Assembly (NCBI GenBank): GCA_910585295.1
Contig: CAJUDE010000003.1
Coordinates: forward strand, 62,001 to 126,000
Length of the DNA stretch: 64,000 nucleotides
Direction of reading: 5' to 3'
Source: an uncultured Lachnospiraceae bacterium
Lineage (GTDB): Bacteria > Bacillota > Clostridia > Lachnospirales > Lachnospiraceae
Shown: positions 37,100-46,615 of the stretch, in pieces
Numbering within the stretch: the stretch's first letter is position 1
Layout of the letters: each line of letters starts with the position of its first letter
Notes under the pieces: generated by a model
Database searches by the model: none
The model's input: only the letters and a program-made list of their open reading frames with translations
What the model was told of the DNA's origin: nothing
Made by a program: the position numbers and the translations under genes

Positions 37100-38502
37100 T
37101 GGAAATGCAAGAAAGAAAAGAACGGGAAATAAATTTGCTGGAACTATTCTGGGGTATTTTGTTCAGTTGGAGACAAATTATTTGTTTTGGAATTATATTC
37201 GCGGTAGCAGTTGGGGGTATAAGATATGTAAAGGATCTTAGAGCTTACCAAGCAGCTCAGAATTCAAAAGATGAAAAGCAAGAAGAGGAACTGGCAGAAG
37301 ATGAAATGCAACAAGTAATAGAGGCCAGAAACTTAATGTTACGTATCAAAGAATATGAAGATTACTTGGCAAGTTCTGCCTTAATGCAGATGAACTTATA
37401 TGCGAAACCTGTTGTGGAGTTGCAATATTATGTTGATTCTGATTATACATTTAATTATACGCAGGAAAGCCAGAATGATTATACAGGGGACCTGCTTGCT
37501 ATGTATTGCAGTTATATCATGAGTGGGGAAATGAGCAACAGAGTGATCGAAGATGCGAATTTATCTGTAAAATTAGAAGACTTTAGTGAATTTTGGACGG
37601 TATCTAAAAATGAAAATTCTATTTCTATTGAGGTCACTTGTCCAGAAGAAGAGAAAATGGAAATAGTGGCAGAATCTATAAAAACTCAGTTAAATAAGAA
37701 GGAAATAGAATTTCAGGAAATTGGCGCTCATAAATTAAAATTATTAGTGGAGTCTGAAAATGTAGTTGTAGATAATACTTTAATTGATAGAAAAAATGCA
37801 ATTTCTAATAATATTGCGACCATTAATTCACAATTAAATTCATTGAAAAATACTTTATCAGAACAGCAGTTAGAGTTGGTAACCAGTGAATGGGAAGGGA
37901 ATGAGGATGGCAATCAAAAAGTCTTAAGGCCAGGGTTCAGCTTTATGTATATGATAGTGGGAGCTGTTTTTGGAATATTTTTAATATGTATTTGGGTAGC
38001 ATGCAAGACGATTCTTACAGTAAAATTTCAAAACCCGGAAGAGATACGCACACTTTATAATGCCCGTTTATTAGGTGAAGTATGTATTGAACCTAAGAAG
38101 AAACGTTTTCTGTCAATAATAGATGAGAAGTTGTTGTCTATAAAAAATAGGAAGAGAAAGAAACTGACTATAAAACAACAGATTAATATGGTGACAGAAA
38201 ATATTGCACTTTCTTGTAAGCAGCAAGGAATAGGTTGTATTTATATGACTGGCAGTGAATATGAGGCAATTGATACAAGTACATTAGATATGTTAAAACA
38301 AGAATTGTCTGCTCAGGATATACAGGTAAAGGAAGGTGGAAATATCCTTTACGATGCAAAATCATTAAGGAAGGGGACAGAGGTTGGAAATATAGTTTTT
38401 ATTGAACAGAAGGGCCAATCCATTTATGATGAGATATTCAAAGAATTAAATTTGGCAAATGAGCAAAAAAATAATATAATCGGATTTGTAGTATTGATTT
38501 AA
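37099..38502 (+). CDS. Wzz-like polysaccharide chain-length/co-polymerase protein
   Basis: About 467 residues. An N-terminal membrane segment (~residues 18-40) is followed by a long charged extracytoplasmic region with coiled-coil-like stretches (~45-280), a second membrane segment (~285-307) and a ~155-residue cytoplasmic tail. The tail has an ATPase-like fold outline but no clear Walker A, so it is not an intact BY-kinase. These proteins set polymer length and pair with a Wzy polymerase. I prefer ATG 37099 (GGAGG eight bases upstream, overlapping the previous TAA) to ATG 37084. Confidence 0.75.
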   Translation: MEMQERKEREINLLELFWGILFSWRQIICFGIIFAVAVGGIRYVKDLRAYQAAQNSKDEKQEEELAEDEMQQVIEARNLMLRIKEYEDYLASSALMQMNLYAKPVVELQYYVDSDYTFNYTQESQNDYTGDLLAMYCSYIMSGEMSNRVIEDANLSVKLEDFSEFWTVSKNENSISIEVTCPEEEKMEIVAESIKTQLNKKEIEFQEIGAHKLKLLVESENVVVDNTLIDRKNAISNNIATINSQLNSLKNTLSEQQLELVTSEWEGNEDGNQKVLRPGFSFMYMIVGAVFGIFLICIWVACKTILTVKFQNPEEIRTLYNARLLGEVCIEPKKKRFLSIIDEKLLSIKNRKRKKLTIKQQINMVTENIALSCKQQGIGCIYMTGSEYEAIDTSTLDMLKQELSAQDIQVKEGGNILYDAKSLRKGTEVGNIVFIEQKGQSIYDEIFKELNLANEQKNNIIGFVVLI

Positions 38503-38517
38503 ATTAACGATTGATTA

Positions 38518-38545
38518 GGCATATTTCGTGAGGAATATGCCCAAT
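38518..38545 (+). terminator. Hairpin after the Wzz gene
   Basis: An 8-bp stem (GGCATATT with AATATGCC) followed by CAATTAATT rather than a clean T-run, so it is weak. It is nearly identical to the hairpin at 22320. Confidence 0.45.
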
Positions 38546-38622
38546 TAATTTGGAGATTATGGGATAGTTTGCTGAGGTGTTTTGATTAGTTCAAACTGAA
38601 TTGTAAAAAACAGGAGAAGGAT

Positions 38623-40014
38623 ATGGTTTTTTCATCAATGATTTTTCTATGGTTGTTTTTACCAGTAGTTTTAGTTTTATATTATTTTGCCCAAGATAAA
38701 CTAAGAAATATCTTTTTATTAATCGTAAGCTTGATATTTTATTCGTGGGGGGAACCAAAATACGTTTTGCTTATGGTATGCTCCATTGTAATTAATTGGT
38801 TATTTGGATTAGTTATTGAGGAATATGGCCGGAAGAAAATGTTTTTAGTAACTGCAATTGTATTAAATTTAGGCGTATTGGGTTATTTTAAGTATTTTAA
38901 TTTTCTAGTTCAAATTGTAGGGGATATAAGCAAAAAGGAATTTAAAGTATTGGCGGTTTCATTACCAATTGGTATTTCTTTTTTTACTTTTCAAGCATTG
39001 TCTTATATTATAGATTTATATAGAAATCAATATAAAGCGCAACGAAGCTTAATAAATCTTGCGTTATATATTTCTTTCTTCCCACAGTTAATAGCTGGGC
39101 CAATTGTAAAATACAAAGACATAAATCAGCAGTTGGATAATCGAACAATTACATATGTTAAAGTGGCAGAAGGGATAAGAAGGTTTATTTATGGCCTTGG
39201 GAAAAAAGTAATTATTGCAAATACTGTTGCATATTGCGTGGATGAAATTTATGCATTAGAGTATTCCAAATTGACTGGAATGCTTGCATGGGCAGGGGCA
39301 ATATTATATACGCTTCAGATATATTATGACTTTTCGGGATATTCTGATATGGCTATTGGGTTAGGTAAAATGTTTGGATTCGAATTTTTAGAGAATTTTA
39401 ACTATCCTTATTTGTCAAGTTCTATGCAGGAATTTTGGAGAAGATGGCACATTTCACTTGGGACATGGTTTCGAGAATATGTTTACATTCCATTAGGGGG
39501 GAACAGGAAAGGTATATCTAGAACATATTTGAATCTTTTTATCGTATTTCTATTAACGGGGTTATGGCATGGAGCCAATTATACTTTTATTTTGTGGGGA
39601 ATATATCACGGTTTTTTCCAAATTATAGAAAGGATTGGTTTGGGAAAAATATTAGACAAGCATATGCTGGCAGCCAAAATTTATACAATGTTGGTTTTTA
39701 TATTTGGGTGGGTTCTGTTTCGGGCAGACAATTTGCTTCAGGCTGGTGTGATGGTGAAACGTATGATCTTTCCGTGGCAGTATACAGGAGATGCGTTGAT
39801 AATGGGACAACTGTTTGGTACAAAAACAATTATTATTATAATTTTAGGCATAATGGGCTGTGGGTTTGTGCAAAGGGTGTTTAGGCATTGTTCAGTAGTA
39901 TGGAAATGGAAAGAATCTTATTTAGAGATAGCATGTTGTGGTGCTATGTTTATTTTTTGTATTGTGATGTTGGCAAGCAATACCTATAATCCATTTATTT
40001 ATTTTAGGTTCTAA
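38623..40014 (+). CDS. MBOAT O-acyltransferase (AlgI/PatA-like)
   Basis: A 463-residue protein with about eleven membrane segments. It starts MVFSSMIFLWLFLPVVLVLYY. It carries the MBOAT core WRRWHISLGTWFREYVYIPLGG-type segment (~residues 271-292) and the invariant His in LLTGLWHGANY (~309-319). The family passes acetyl groups from a cytoplasmic donor across the membrane for O-acetylation of surface polymers, using an AlgJ/AlgX-like partner. That partner is the next gene, which is at present out of frame. CAGGAGAAGG precedes the ATG. Confidence 0.9.
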   Translation: MVFSSMIFLWLFLPVVLVLYYFAQDKLRNIFLLIVSLIFYSWGEPKYVLLMVCSIVINWLFGLVIEEYGRKKMFLVTAIVLNLGVLGYFKYFNFLVQIVGDISKKEFKVLAVSLPIGISFFTFQALSYIIDLYRNQYKAQRSLINLALYISFFPQLIAGPIVKYKDINQQLDNRTITYVKVAEGIRRFIYGLGKKVIIANTVAYCVDEIYALEYSKLTGMLAWAGAILYTLQIYYDFSGYSDMAIGLGKMFGFEFLENFNYPYLSSSMQEFWRRWHISLGTWFREYVYIPLGGNRKGISRTYLNLFIVFLLTGLWHGANYTFILWGIYHGFFQIIERIGLGKILDKHMLAAKIYTMLVFIFGWVLFRADNLLQAGVMVKRMIFPWQYTGDALIMGQLFGTKTIIIIILGIMGCGFVQRVFRHCSVVWKWKESYLEIACCGAMFIFCIVMLASNTYNPFIYFRF

Positions 40015-40023
40015 GGAGAAAGT

Positions 40024-41126
40024 TATGAATAAAAAAAAGTCAATCATATGGAATATTATGTTCTTCTTTATTCTTATAATACCAAATACTCTGTATATTT
40101 TTGGGGGGGGGTAAAAGTGGGAATGCATCAAATAATGAGAATAGGGAGATGGCAGACAAACCGATTTTGACAACCAATAATTACGAAAATTTTTCTAAAG
40201 AATATGAACAGTATTTTAATGATAACCTTCCTTTCCGAAACCAGATGATACAGTTCCATAATTCTATTGATTATTTTTTATTTGGTCAACCATCAAATAA
40301 AAATGTGGCAATTGGTTCAGATGGCTGGCTTTTTTATTGTGACGATACACGAGGAAATCCTATAGAACAATCTTTAGGCTATTGGGTATTTACGGATGAA
40401 GAATTAAATAAAATTGCAGATAATTTAGTTTCAACTCAGAGGGTGCTTGATAACTTTGGTATAGAATTTGTTTTATTTATTGCCCCTAATAAAGAAACTA
40501 TATACAATGAGTATTTGCCAAAGTACTATTCTGTCCAAAACGAGATAACTTCTGTAGACCAACTTGTATCATTCCTGCGGGAAAAAACAAGTATAAGAGT
40601 AGTATATCCAAAGGAAGAATTATTAGCTAGTAAATCTGAATTTCCTGATATATTATTGTATCATAAATTAGATACACATTGGAATAATGCTGGAGCATAC
40701 GTTGGGGCATCAAGTTTAGCAAGGGAATTAGGGATAGAAATGCCAGAATTAAATGAGGTTAGATTGGATAAACTTATAGGTTCCAGTGGTGACCTTACAA
40801 ATATGTTAAACATAGCTATTGAAAATGGCAATATTGATTATAGTATTTCTGAAATCAATAATTTGACCACAGAATGCGAAATATATGATTTTCAGACAGA
40901 GTTTGTGTACCATACGTCAGGGGCTGATCAAAGAAAGTTATTTGTAAAACGAGATTCTTTTTCTACAGCATTGGCTCCAAGTTTAGCCACTCAATTTGAA
41001 AATAGTAAATTTGTGCATAATTATTCTTTTGACCAGCAGCAAATTTTTGATTATGGTACAAATGTCTTTGTGCTGGAATTAGTTGAAAGGAATATCAAAG
41101 AGTTAGAAAAATTTAGGATAAGTTAA
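40024..41126 (+). CDS. AlgJ/AlgX-like O-acetylation partner, out of frame at a G9 tract
   Basis: The ATG at 40024 (AAGGAGAAAG upstream) encodes a basic N-terminus and one membrane segment, MNKKKSIIWNIMFFFILIIP and on to YIF. A G9 tract at 40103-40111 then follows. In the nine-G state that frame stops soon after, whereas the remaining ~330 codons, including a DTHWN segment at 40671-40685 (Asp-x-His-Trp, as in AlgX/AlgJ) and IAPNKETIYN, are in another frame. Seven or ten G would restore one protein of about 365 residues. It would be the extracytoplasmic acetyl-transferring partner of the MBOAT. This is either a phase-off state or a homopolymer sequencing error. Confidence 0.75.
40103..40111 (+). 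repeat. Poly-G tract (G9) in the AlgJ-like gene
   Basis: Nine G directly after the membrane segment. The present length separates the start codon from the catalytic domain. Confidence 0.85.
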
Positions 41127-41353
41127 TGATGTTTTGTTTTATACAGTGTACAAAGGTTATGTTTTTCTAAGTAAAAGCAGAAATTATCAGAGTTCGCAAA
41201 TATAGATTAATTTGCTATTTGTTGAATTATTATCTTTTTACTTAATGGTAAGTTAATTTGGCTAAATTAGAATAGAAAAGTTTTTTACTAGATAATTTGA
41301 ATTGATTTTTTTTACCTAGAAGTTGAGGCAGAGATATTTTGTAACACAAATAG

Positions 41354-41500
41354 TGGGGTGAAAATCTGAAAATTTTGTTTTCTAGAGAGTATGGACAGTA
41401 TTGGGGGCATAATGTGGGCAGATTGCTAGAGGAAACATTCTTGAAACAGAGGGATGAGAAATCTATGTGGGTAAAAGAAACAAATCCCAAGACTGTATAA
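41354..41500 (+). other. Unassigned short reading frame
   Basis: An open stretch of about 48 codons (ILFSREYGQYWGHNVGRLLE, then KQRDEKSMWVKETNPKTV) without a good start or ribosome site. It is not recognised and could be a gene tail. The rest of 41127-41482 shows nothing I can support. Confidence 0.2.
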
Positions 41501-41527
41501 TAGTGCGGTCTTGGGATTCTTCTTTAT
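41483..41527 (+). terminator. Terminator at the end of the capsule region
   Basis: A perfect 11-bp stem (41483-41493 with 41508-41518), a 14-base loop and a T-rich tail CTTCTTTATT. It separates the capsule genes from the retron. Confidence 0.75.
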
Positions 41528-41572
41528 TCCCGTGAGCAATGAGCAAAGCAGCCGCGCTTGCGCGGATATTTG
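41523..41572 (+). repeat. Dispersed 50-base repeat, copy 1
   Basis: Matches 63481-63530 at 44 of 50 positions, with the shared core GCAATGAGC and AAGCAGCCGCGCTT. The GC-rich core contrasts with the AT-rich surroundings. Function is unknown. Confidence 0.7.
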
Positions 41573-41691
41573 ACTATAGAAAAGAGGAAGCTGTCACTAA
41601 AAAAATATAATAAAATGGAAAATAGATTTGATGATATAGCAGCAAACGGACTTACCTAGAGATTCCATTTAAGAAATTAAGAAAAAACAAC

Positions 41692-41893
41692 AGGTTAGAT
41701 TTTCTGCTAACAATCTCTTACTCTGTTCTGACACTTTAGCACGGTGCGACACTAGTGCGTTTGCGCCGTAGGCTACTGTCTAAACGCACTAGTGTCGAAT
41801 ACCGTGCGAGTGACGCAGAACATTGTGGTGTAATGAATGATAAATCACAACCTTGGAGCTTCCCCAAAGTAAATGGACCAGAAAATCTAACCT
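41692..41893 (+). ncRNA. Putative retron msr-msd non-coding RNA
   Basis: A perfect 15-bp inverted repeat, AGGTTAGATTTTCTG at 41692-41706 and its complement at 41879-41893, bounds about 170 bases, as the a1/a2 arms of retron RNAs do. Inside, a long interrupted hairpin spans 41725-41821. It pairs 6, 4, 7 and then 16 bp (41747-41762 with 41782-41797, perfect) around a 19-base loop. A 7-bp hairpin (41823-41829 with 41844-41850, one G-T) lies before a2. The a1 arm ends in G41706, a possible branching guanosine, and a TTAGC lies at 41736. Which part is msr and which is msd is not settled. It lies upstream of a reverse-transcriptase operon on the same strand. No coding frame explains it. Confidence 0.8.
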
Positions 41894-42077
41894 TTTCCTA
41901 AATTCTATCATATATTTCAAAAATGTCAACCATTTTTTTGCCAGATTTCATCGAATTGCTTGAAAATATGTCGAAATTATACTATAATTTTATTTATAAT
42001 TTGAATTTGGGGTCGAAAGAATGGCACTCTAATATGGTTTACAGTATTGTTATTATGATAGAAAGGAAATGTTTGCA

Positions 42078-44861
42078 ATGATGAAGAATTTGACATCAGA
42101 GGAACAACGGCTCTGGAAATTAGACGAGCCTCCTATCCGTAAAATATTGCTATGGGGCAGGGATGGGGAAGGAAATCCATGCCTGTTGGTTCTGTATGGG
42201 GAGCAGGAAGTGGAACGGGAGGTAAGGTCTTCTCCCAATTCCTATTATGCAGAGGCATATGTTTTGAAGCCTACAGTGGAGTATACGCATTATGCCATTT
42301 TTTATGGGAAGAATGGGCATTTGCCGTCTATTCCGAATACATATTACTACAAAGAGAAAAAGTTGCTTTGCTATACCAGAGGTTATAAATCGGCGAACCG
42401 ATATTGGGACTATGATGACGAAAGAGGCTGGGAGCAGCGTGTTGACATTGATAAGAAGTATATTATTGATGAATTTTACCAAATGGGACAGACTGTGGTT
42501 TTCCCTTATTATGAAGGCATGGGTTACACAGATTATACCACTTATTTAACAGGGAACCAAATCCAATTTAAGGATATTGAATTGATTGAGGATCCCAGCG
42601 GCTTGTTTGGTTTTGAGCCTGACAGCCCATATATGGAAGCTGTAATAAATATGTTTTCCAAGCAGCGGCTGTATTCCAGAAGGAAATGCCTGAACCAGTT
42701 TATGGAAATGCAGCCTTCTGTAGAGGAATACGAACGCATTTTAAAAGTTGCAAGCGTAGAATTGGCATGCGGGATCTTCCAGGAACTGACCATAGGGAAG
42801 AATCCGGTTTTGCTGGAAACAGCGAAACAGATTGATGCAAGCGATGCATTATGGGCTAAAAAGGAATATCACAATGGGTTGAAGCGCTGCATTCAGCAAT
42901 ATGTAAGCTTATTTGATGAGAAGCTTTTGTGGAAGCAAAAAGAGTTTATATATAGGACGTTGCCAGAGATGGACCTTCAAATTAAAAAATTATCATTGAA
43001 CGGCATAAAACTAAAAGGCAGGGAATTGGAGGAATATTTAGAGAAACCCAACGCATACTACAACATTTCTTATTTTTTTGGTAACCAGAGGCTTTTTCAA
43101 AAAAATACATATACAGACGGCACAAATGTGAATAATATTGCCTATAAAAACACAATACAGACAGCAAAAGCCTATGGGATGGCTGACGTTATCGGGAAGA
43201 TAGCCTATTATCTGGACACGCCAAGGACTGTCTATTATTTTAGGGGAAGCGGCAGGACAAGCGCGTACTATTATTATTTACGTTACTTAAGAAGGACACT
43301 GGACGCCTATCGGGCTATGGATGAAGAAAAATTTATCGCTGCAGCCCGTGAAATGCTGATAAGTTATACAGACAACGACGTAGTGGAAGTGTATTATGCC
43401 GATATTTGTTATAATTTCTTTTTTTACCGGTATTTTAACGAGGTGATGGTAAGCGACGAGGCTGCAAGGAATTCGGTTTGGCACAGATACCTGGGAGACC
43501 TTATCTTTGTGGCAAAGAATGCAAAAGCTTTCCGGGTGCAGGAATTTTGCTATACCATATTGAAGGCAGCCTGGGACCAGCATAAATTTGACTCCTATGA
43601 AGCAAAAGAGTTGGTTGCGCTTTCCAAGATTCCTTATGAAAAAACGGCGAAGTTATTTGAGGGGATGCTGCTGCCCAAATTAGTAGCCCTGCAGGAATTT
43701 GACGCCGAACTTATGATTGCTTTGATGGACGTGCCATCCGAGGAATTATGGGAGGCTGCAAAGGCATACTTTAAACGGACAAATGGGAAATTCCAGCCAG
43801 GGCATGTGGCTGAATTCCTTTTCCTAGATACATTAGAAAAATGTTACAGTATTTTAGAGGATAACATCAATCATTTTACGGCTGGAGAATACATAGCGTT
43901 CCTGAAAGCCGTTGCTGAGAATAGGGAGGAATTTTTAGAACAGCAGATAGAACTTCCCGAACAGATTACGGACTTACTGGTGCAGTCGGTGGGGAAATTG
44001 CAGGAAGCAGACGTTGAGGGGCGGCAGGAGATGCTGCGTTACTTTACTTCCCTGCTGTTAAGCTTAAAGAAAATACCAGACTTCTTGTTTGACCTTACAG
44101 AAAATGTTATATTCTCCATGCCTTATGGTGTGTTAAGGGATACGCTGCAAGGGATTGATTTACAGCATAATAGAATTGCGGAAAGAGAATATAACACAAT
44201 TTCTTTGCTGAAGTCATGCAAAGAGGATGCCCTTCCCAAAGACAGTATCATCCTGTCGATTTTGGAAACAGGCTCCAAGAGGCTTGTCAAAACGCTTACC
44301 GAAATCATAGAGCGGCAACAGGCAAAGCTTTCCGAAAGGGCGACATCCTTACTGCTGCTTATGGAGTGTAATGTATACCATTTAAATAAAATCGCCCAGT
44401 CTGTATTTGAGGGGATGGAAATTGGCAATAGGGAAAAAATGCACCTTGTTTTATTGGATTCTCCAGTTGAAAGGGCTTATCAGTATGGTTTGGAAAAACT
44501 TGACGCCTGGTATGGGAATAAGGTCCCCACGCAATTTATTCCAAGGATGATGGAGCATCCTTGTGTTGCGGTCAAAGCTTACCTTTCCCAGAAAATGGAA
44601 CAAGCCTTTTCGGATTTCAAGGACGCAAATCCAGATTTATATCTTTATTATGCTAAGACATTGTTATATCTGCCCAATAAGGTTTCAAAAAGCAAGGAAC
44701 AGATTTACCATACCATGCCCCTATTTTTGAAATATTATCCTGAAAAGCAACCAGAAATAGAACAGATACTTCTGGATATTGGCAGCACGAACAGAAAAAT
44801 AGATTCTGAGAGAGCGCTTGTTGCATTTGCGCGGGTTCAGAAGGAGGTAAGCGCGTTATGA
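42078..44861 (+). CDS. Large helical retron-associated protein of unknown function
   Basis: About 927 residues, cytoplasmic, no signal peptide or membrane segment. The first ~150 residues are rich in Tyr and Trp and look beta-rich (ILLWGRDGEGNPCLLVLYGE). From ~220 on the protein is almost all amphipathic helices, suggesting HEAT/ARM-like repeats. I recognise no enzymatic motif. I prefer the ATG at 42078 (or 42081) because AAAGGAA lies at proper distance; the ATG at 42069 is too close to it. It overlaps the SWIM gene by four bases (ATGA). As the first gene after the retron RNA it is probably an accessory or effector subunit, possibly one of the paired proteins of the winged-helix/SWIM retron class. 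Confidence 0.75.
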   Translation: MMKNLTSEEQRLWKLDEPPIRKILLWGRDGEGNPCLLVLYGEQEVEREVRSSPNSYYAEAYVLKPTVEYTHYAIFYGKNGHLPSIPNTYYYKEKKLLCYTRGYKSANRYWDYDDERGWEQRVDIDKKYIIDEFYQMGQTVVFPYYEGMGYTDYTTYLTGNQIQFKDIELIEDPSGLFGFEPDSPYMEAVINMFSKQRLYSRRKCLNQFMEMQPSVEEYERILKVASVELACGIFQELTIGKNPVLLETAKQIDASDALWAKKEYHNGLKRCIQQYVSLFDEKLLWKQKEFIYRTLPEMDLQIKKLSLNGIKLKGRELEEYLEKPNAYYNISYFFGNQRLFQKNTYTDGTNVNNIAYKNTIQTAKAYGMADVIGKIAYYLDTPRTVYYFRGSGRTSAYYYYLRYLRRTLDAYRAMDEEKFIAAAREMLISYTDNDVVEVYYADICYNFFFYRYFNEVMVSDEAARNSVWHRYLGDLIFVAKNAKAFRVQEFCYTILKAAWDQHKFDSYEAKELVALSKIPYEKTAKLFEGMLLPKLVALQEFDAELMIALMDVPSEELWEAAKAYFKRTNGKFQPGHVAEFLFLDTLEKCYSILEDNINHFTAGEYIAFLKAVAENREEFLEQQIELPEQITDLLVQSVGKLQEADVEGRQEMLRYFTSLLLSLKKIPDFLFDLTENVIFSMPYGVLRDTLQGIDLQHNRIAEREYNTISLLKSCKEDALPKDSIILSILETGSKRLVKTLTEIIERQQAKLSERATSLLLLMECNVYHLNKIAQSVFEGMEIGNREKMHLVLLDSPVERAYQYGLEKLDAWYGNKVPTQFIPRMMEHPCVAVKAYLSQKMEQAFSDFKDANPDLYLYYAKTLLYLPNKVSKSKEQIYHTMPLFLKYYPEKQPEIEQILLDIGSTNRKIDSERALVAFARVQKEVSAL

Positions 44862-46615
44862 ATGTAGGTTATAAATATGCCAGCCCTTCCCGGTGTACGC
44901 AGGCTGGCAACCAAACAACTCTGGGCTTAAGCCCTGATTTGTCCCGTGATGAAAAAGTTTCATTCTGCGGGAAATTAAAGCATCCTTTATTGTTCCGCGA
45001 CGCTATGCTGATGCTAAGAGAAATTGTGGTTTCTGATTCTGGAAAAAAGCCAAAAGAAAGGACTGAGTATTTTGCATGGCTTGAGGAAGAAATTGAACGC
45101 CGCATAAAGGCGCACGAACAGTATTTGCCAAATGTAAGGGAAGCTTTAAAAAAAGAGATGGATGCTTGCGATATTGAGCTGTCGCATAAAAAATATGCTA
45201 TCAACCAGCTATTAAATATCCAAAAAAATTTACAGAAACAAATTGACCAGTATGACGCATGGAAGGACTACTACAAAATTGAACGGGATTTTTGGAAATT
45301 TATCCGAGACAGGGATTATAGTTTGTGGTTTGTGTTAGACCCAGTTATTACCGTCCATAACGACCAGGTTTCCTTTGAGGCGTTTTCCATTGACGAGTCT
45401 ATTTATGGCTGCCTGTCAGTGGCTATGGATGAATTTGATATGGTGCAGCCGCCTAAGTTAGGCACGACAAATATTGATTTTTCAGCTAAATTAGAACAGG
45501 AGATGCAGAGGTTTCGGACCTATACCGACGTTACATTATCGGTTAATCCAGAGGGGTTTACGGTAGACAATGATATTGTGCCAGAGTATGTGGAGAAGAA
45601 AATTGACCTGCCTGATACATGGATTAAAGGTTTTAACCAGGTGTCTTCCGCTGCGGCGTTATCTGGGATTGAATTGAAGCTTTCCCCCTCCGATATGTAT
45701 GATATCTGTGCATTTTTGAGGAAACACAAGGAGAAGAAAAGCCCGCGTTATATGAAATGGATACTAGAGCCTGGGGAAAGGGTAAAGATTGTATTTGAGC
45801 CTTTCGGGACTGCCCTTACGCTAAACGCTGTATATGAAGGCAGCCAGAGGAGGGAAGAGAAAATCTGGGGCAGGAGGCGCTGGCTGGTAGTTGAGAAATT
45901 AATTCCATTATCAAAAGCATTCTATGTGCGTATTTTAGGGTTCGGGATGCCCCAGTTTATCCGTGCGGATATGGGCACGATGCAGATGACCGTTGGGTTT
46001 TCTTCATGGTCCTCCAACGATTGGGTAAAAGGCACCGCGTTTAATATTATGGCAGGGTTTACAGGCCATGGCTGTTATAAAGAGGTTTATAAATTATTGA
46101 AAGATAAAAGATGCCTTTCCATGGAGGAAATTTCAGCATATCTTCCAACGCAGAAAAATGACAGGGTAAAATCTGGTATTGGAATGCTGTTTCGGCGTGG
46201 GGAAGGTTATTTTGACCCTGTGAATGACAAGGTGCGTTTTCGCCATTTATGCAACGCCCCCATCCCAGAGGAGCTTTATGAGGTTTCTGATATTGAGGTT
46301 GATGTTCAAAAATGCAGCAAACTTACATTTGACAATATGAAGGTAAGGTACACGCGTCAACAGGAGTTTGTATTTACGACAACATTTAAGGAACAAGGGC
46401 GGTTGTCCTCTACCGAAATTGCCATTGACCAGGATGGGCAAATTACAAAGATTAATTGCAGCTGCCCAAAATTTAAAAGGGGCGAGCGGAATCTTTCTGA
46501 TCCCTGCGCGCATATTCTTGCCCTTTACGTTGCCTCCTATAAATTGTTAAAGTTAAAAAATTTGGAATATGACAAAGAGTATAAAATCAATGATATAATG
46601 GAGATGTTGTTATAA
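44858..46615 (+). CDS. Winged-helix and SWIM zinc-finger protein (retron accessory)
   Basis: A 585-residue protein. The N-terminal ~170 residues are helical with a coiled-coil-like stretch and the middle part is mixed. A winged-helix-like segment lies at ~405-460 (KDKRCLSMEEISAYLP, then VKSGIGMLFRRGEGYF). A SWIM zinc finger follows, with C534-x-C536 and C550-x-H552 (CSCPKF, then DPCAH). SWIM fingers bind DNA or mediate protein contacts. A winged-helix/SWIM protein beside a retron reverse transcriptase is, as I recall, the signature of type XIII retrons. It overlaps its neighbours by four bases and one base, so the operon is tightly coupled. Its biochemical role is unknown. Confidence 0.85.
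   Translation: MNVGYKYASPSRCTQAGNQTTLGLSPDLSRDEKVSFCGKLKHPLLFRDAMLMLREIVVSDSGKKPKERTEYFAWLEEEIERRIKAHEQYLPNVREALKKEMDACDIELSHKKYAINQLLNIQKNLQKQIDQYDAWKDYYKIERDFWKFIRDRDYSLWFVLDPVITVHNDQVSFEAFSIDESIYGCLSVAMDEFDMVQPPKLGTTNIDFSAKLEQEMQRFRTYTDVTLSVNPEGFTVDNDIVPEYVEKKIDLPDTWIKGFNQVSSAAALSGIELKLSPSDMYDICAFLRKHKEKKSPRYMKWILEPGERVKIVFEPFGTALTLNAVYEGSQRREEKIWGRRRWLVVEKLIPLSKAFYVRILGFGMPQFIRADMGTMQMTVGFSSWSSNDWVKGTAFNIMAGFTGHGCYKEVYKLLKDKRCLSMEEISAYLPTQKNDRVKSGIGMLFRRGEGYFDPVNDKVRFRHLCNAPIPEELYEVSDIEVDVQKCSKLTFDNMKVRYTRQQEFVFTTTFKEQGRLSSTEIAIDQDGQITKINCSCPKFKRGERNLSDPCAHILALYVASYKLLKLKNLEYDKEYKINDIMEMLL

Noticed and set aside
41242..41490. 82-codon minus-strand frame
   Set aside because: Composition is that of a shadow frame, with no ribosome site or recognisable family.
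41570..41611. TTGACT plus TATAAT as promoter of the retron RNA
   Set aside because: The hexamers are about 30 bases apart, too far for one promoter. TATAAT at 41606 alone is too common in this AT-rich stretch to call.
41725..41821. Large hairpin as a plain transcription terminator
   Set aside because: No T-run follows, the arms are interrupted in a retron-like way, and it is enclosed by the 15-bp a1/a2 repeat.
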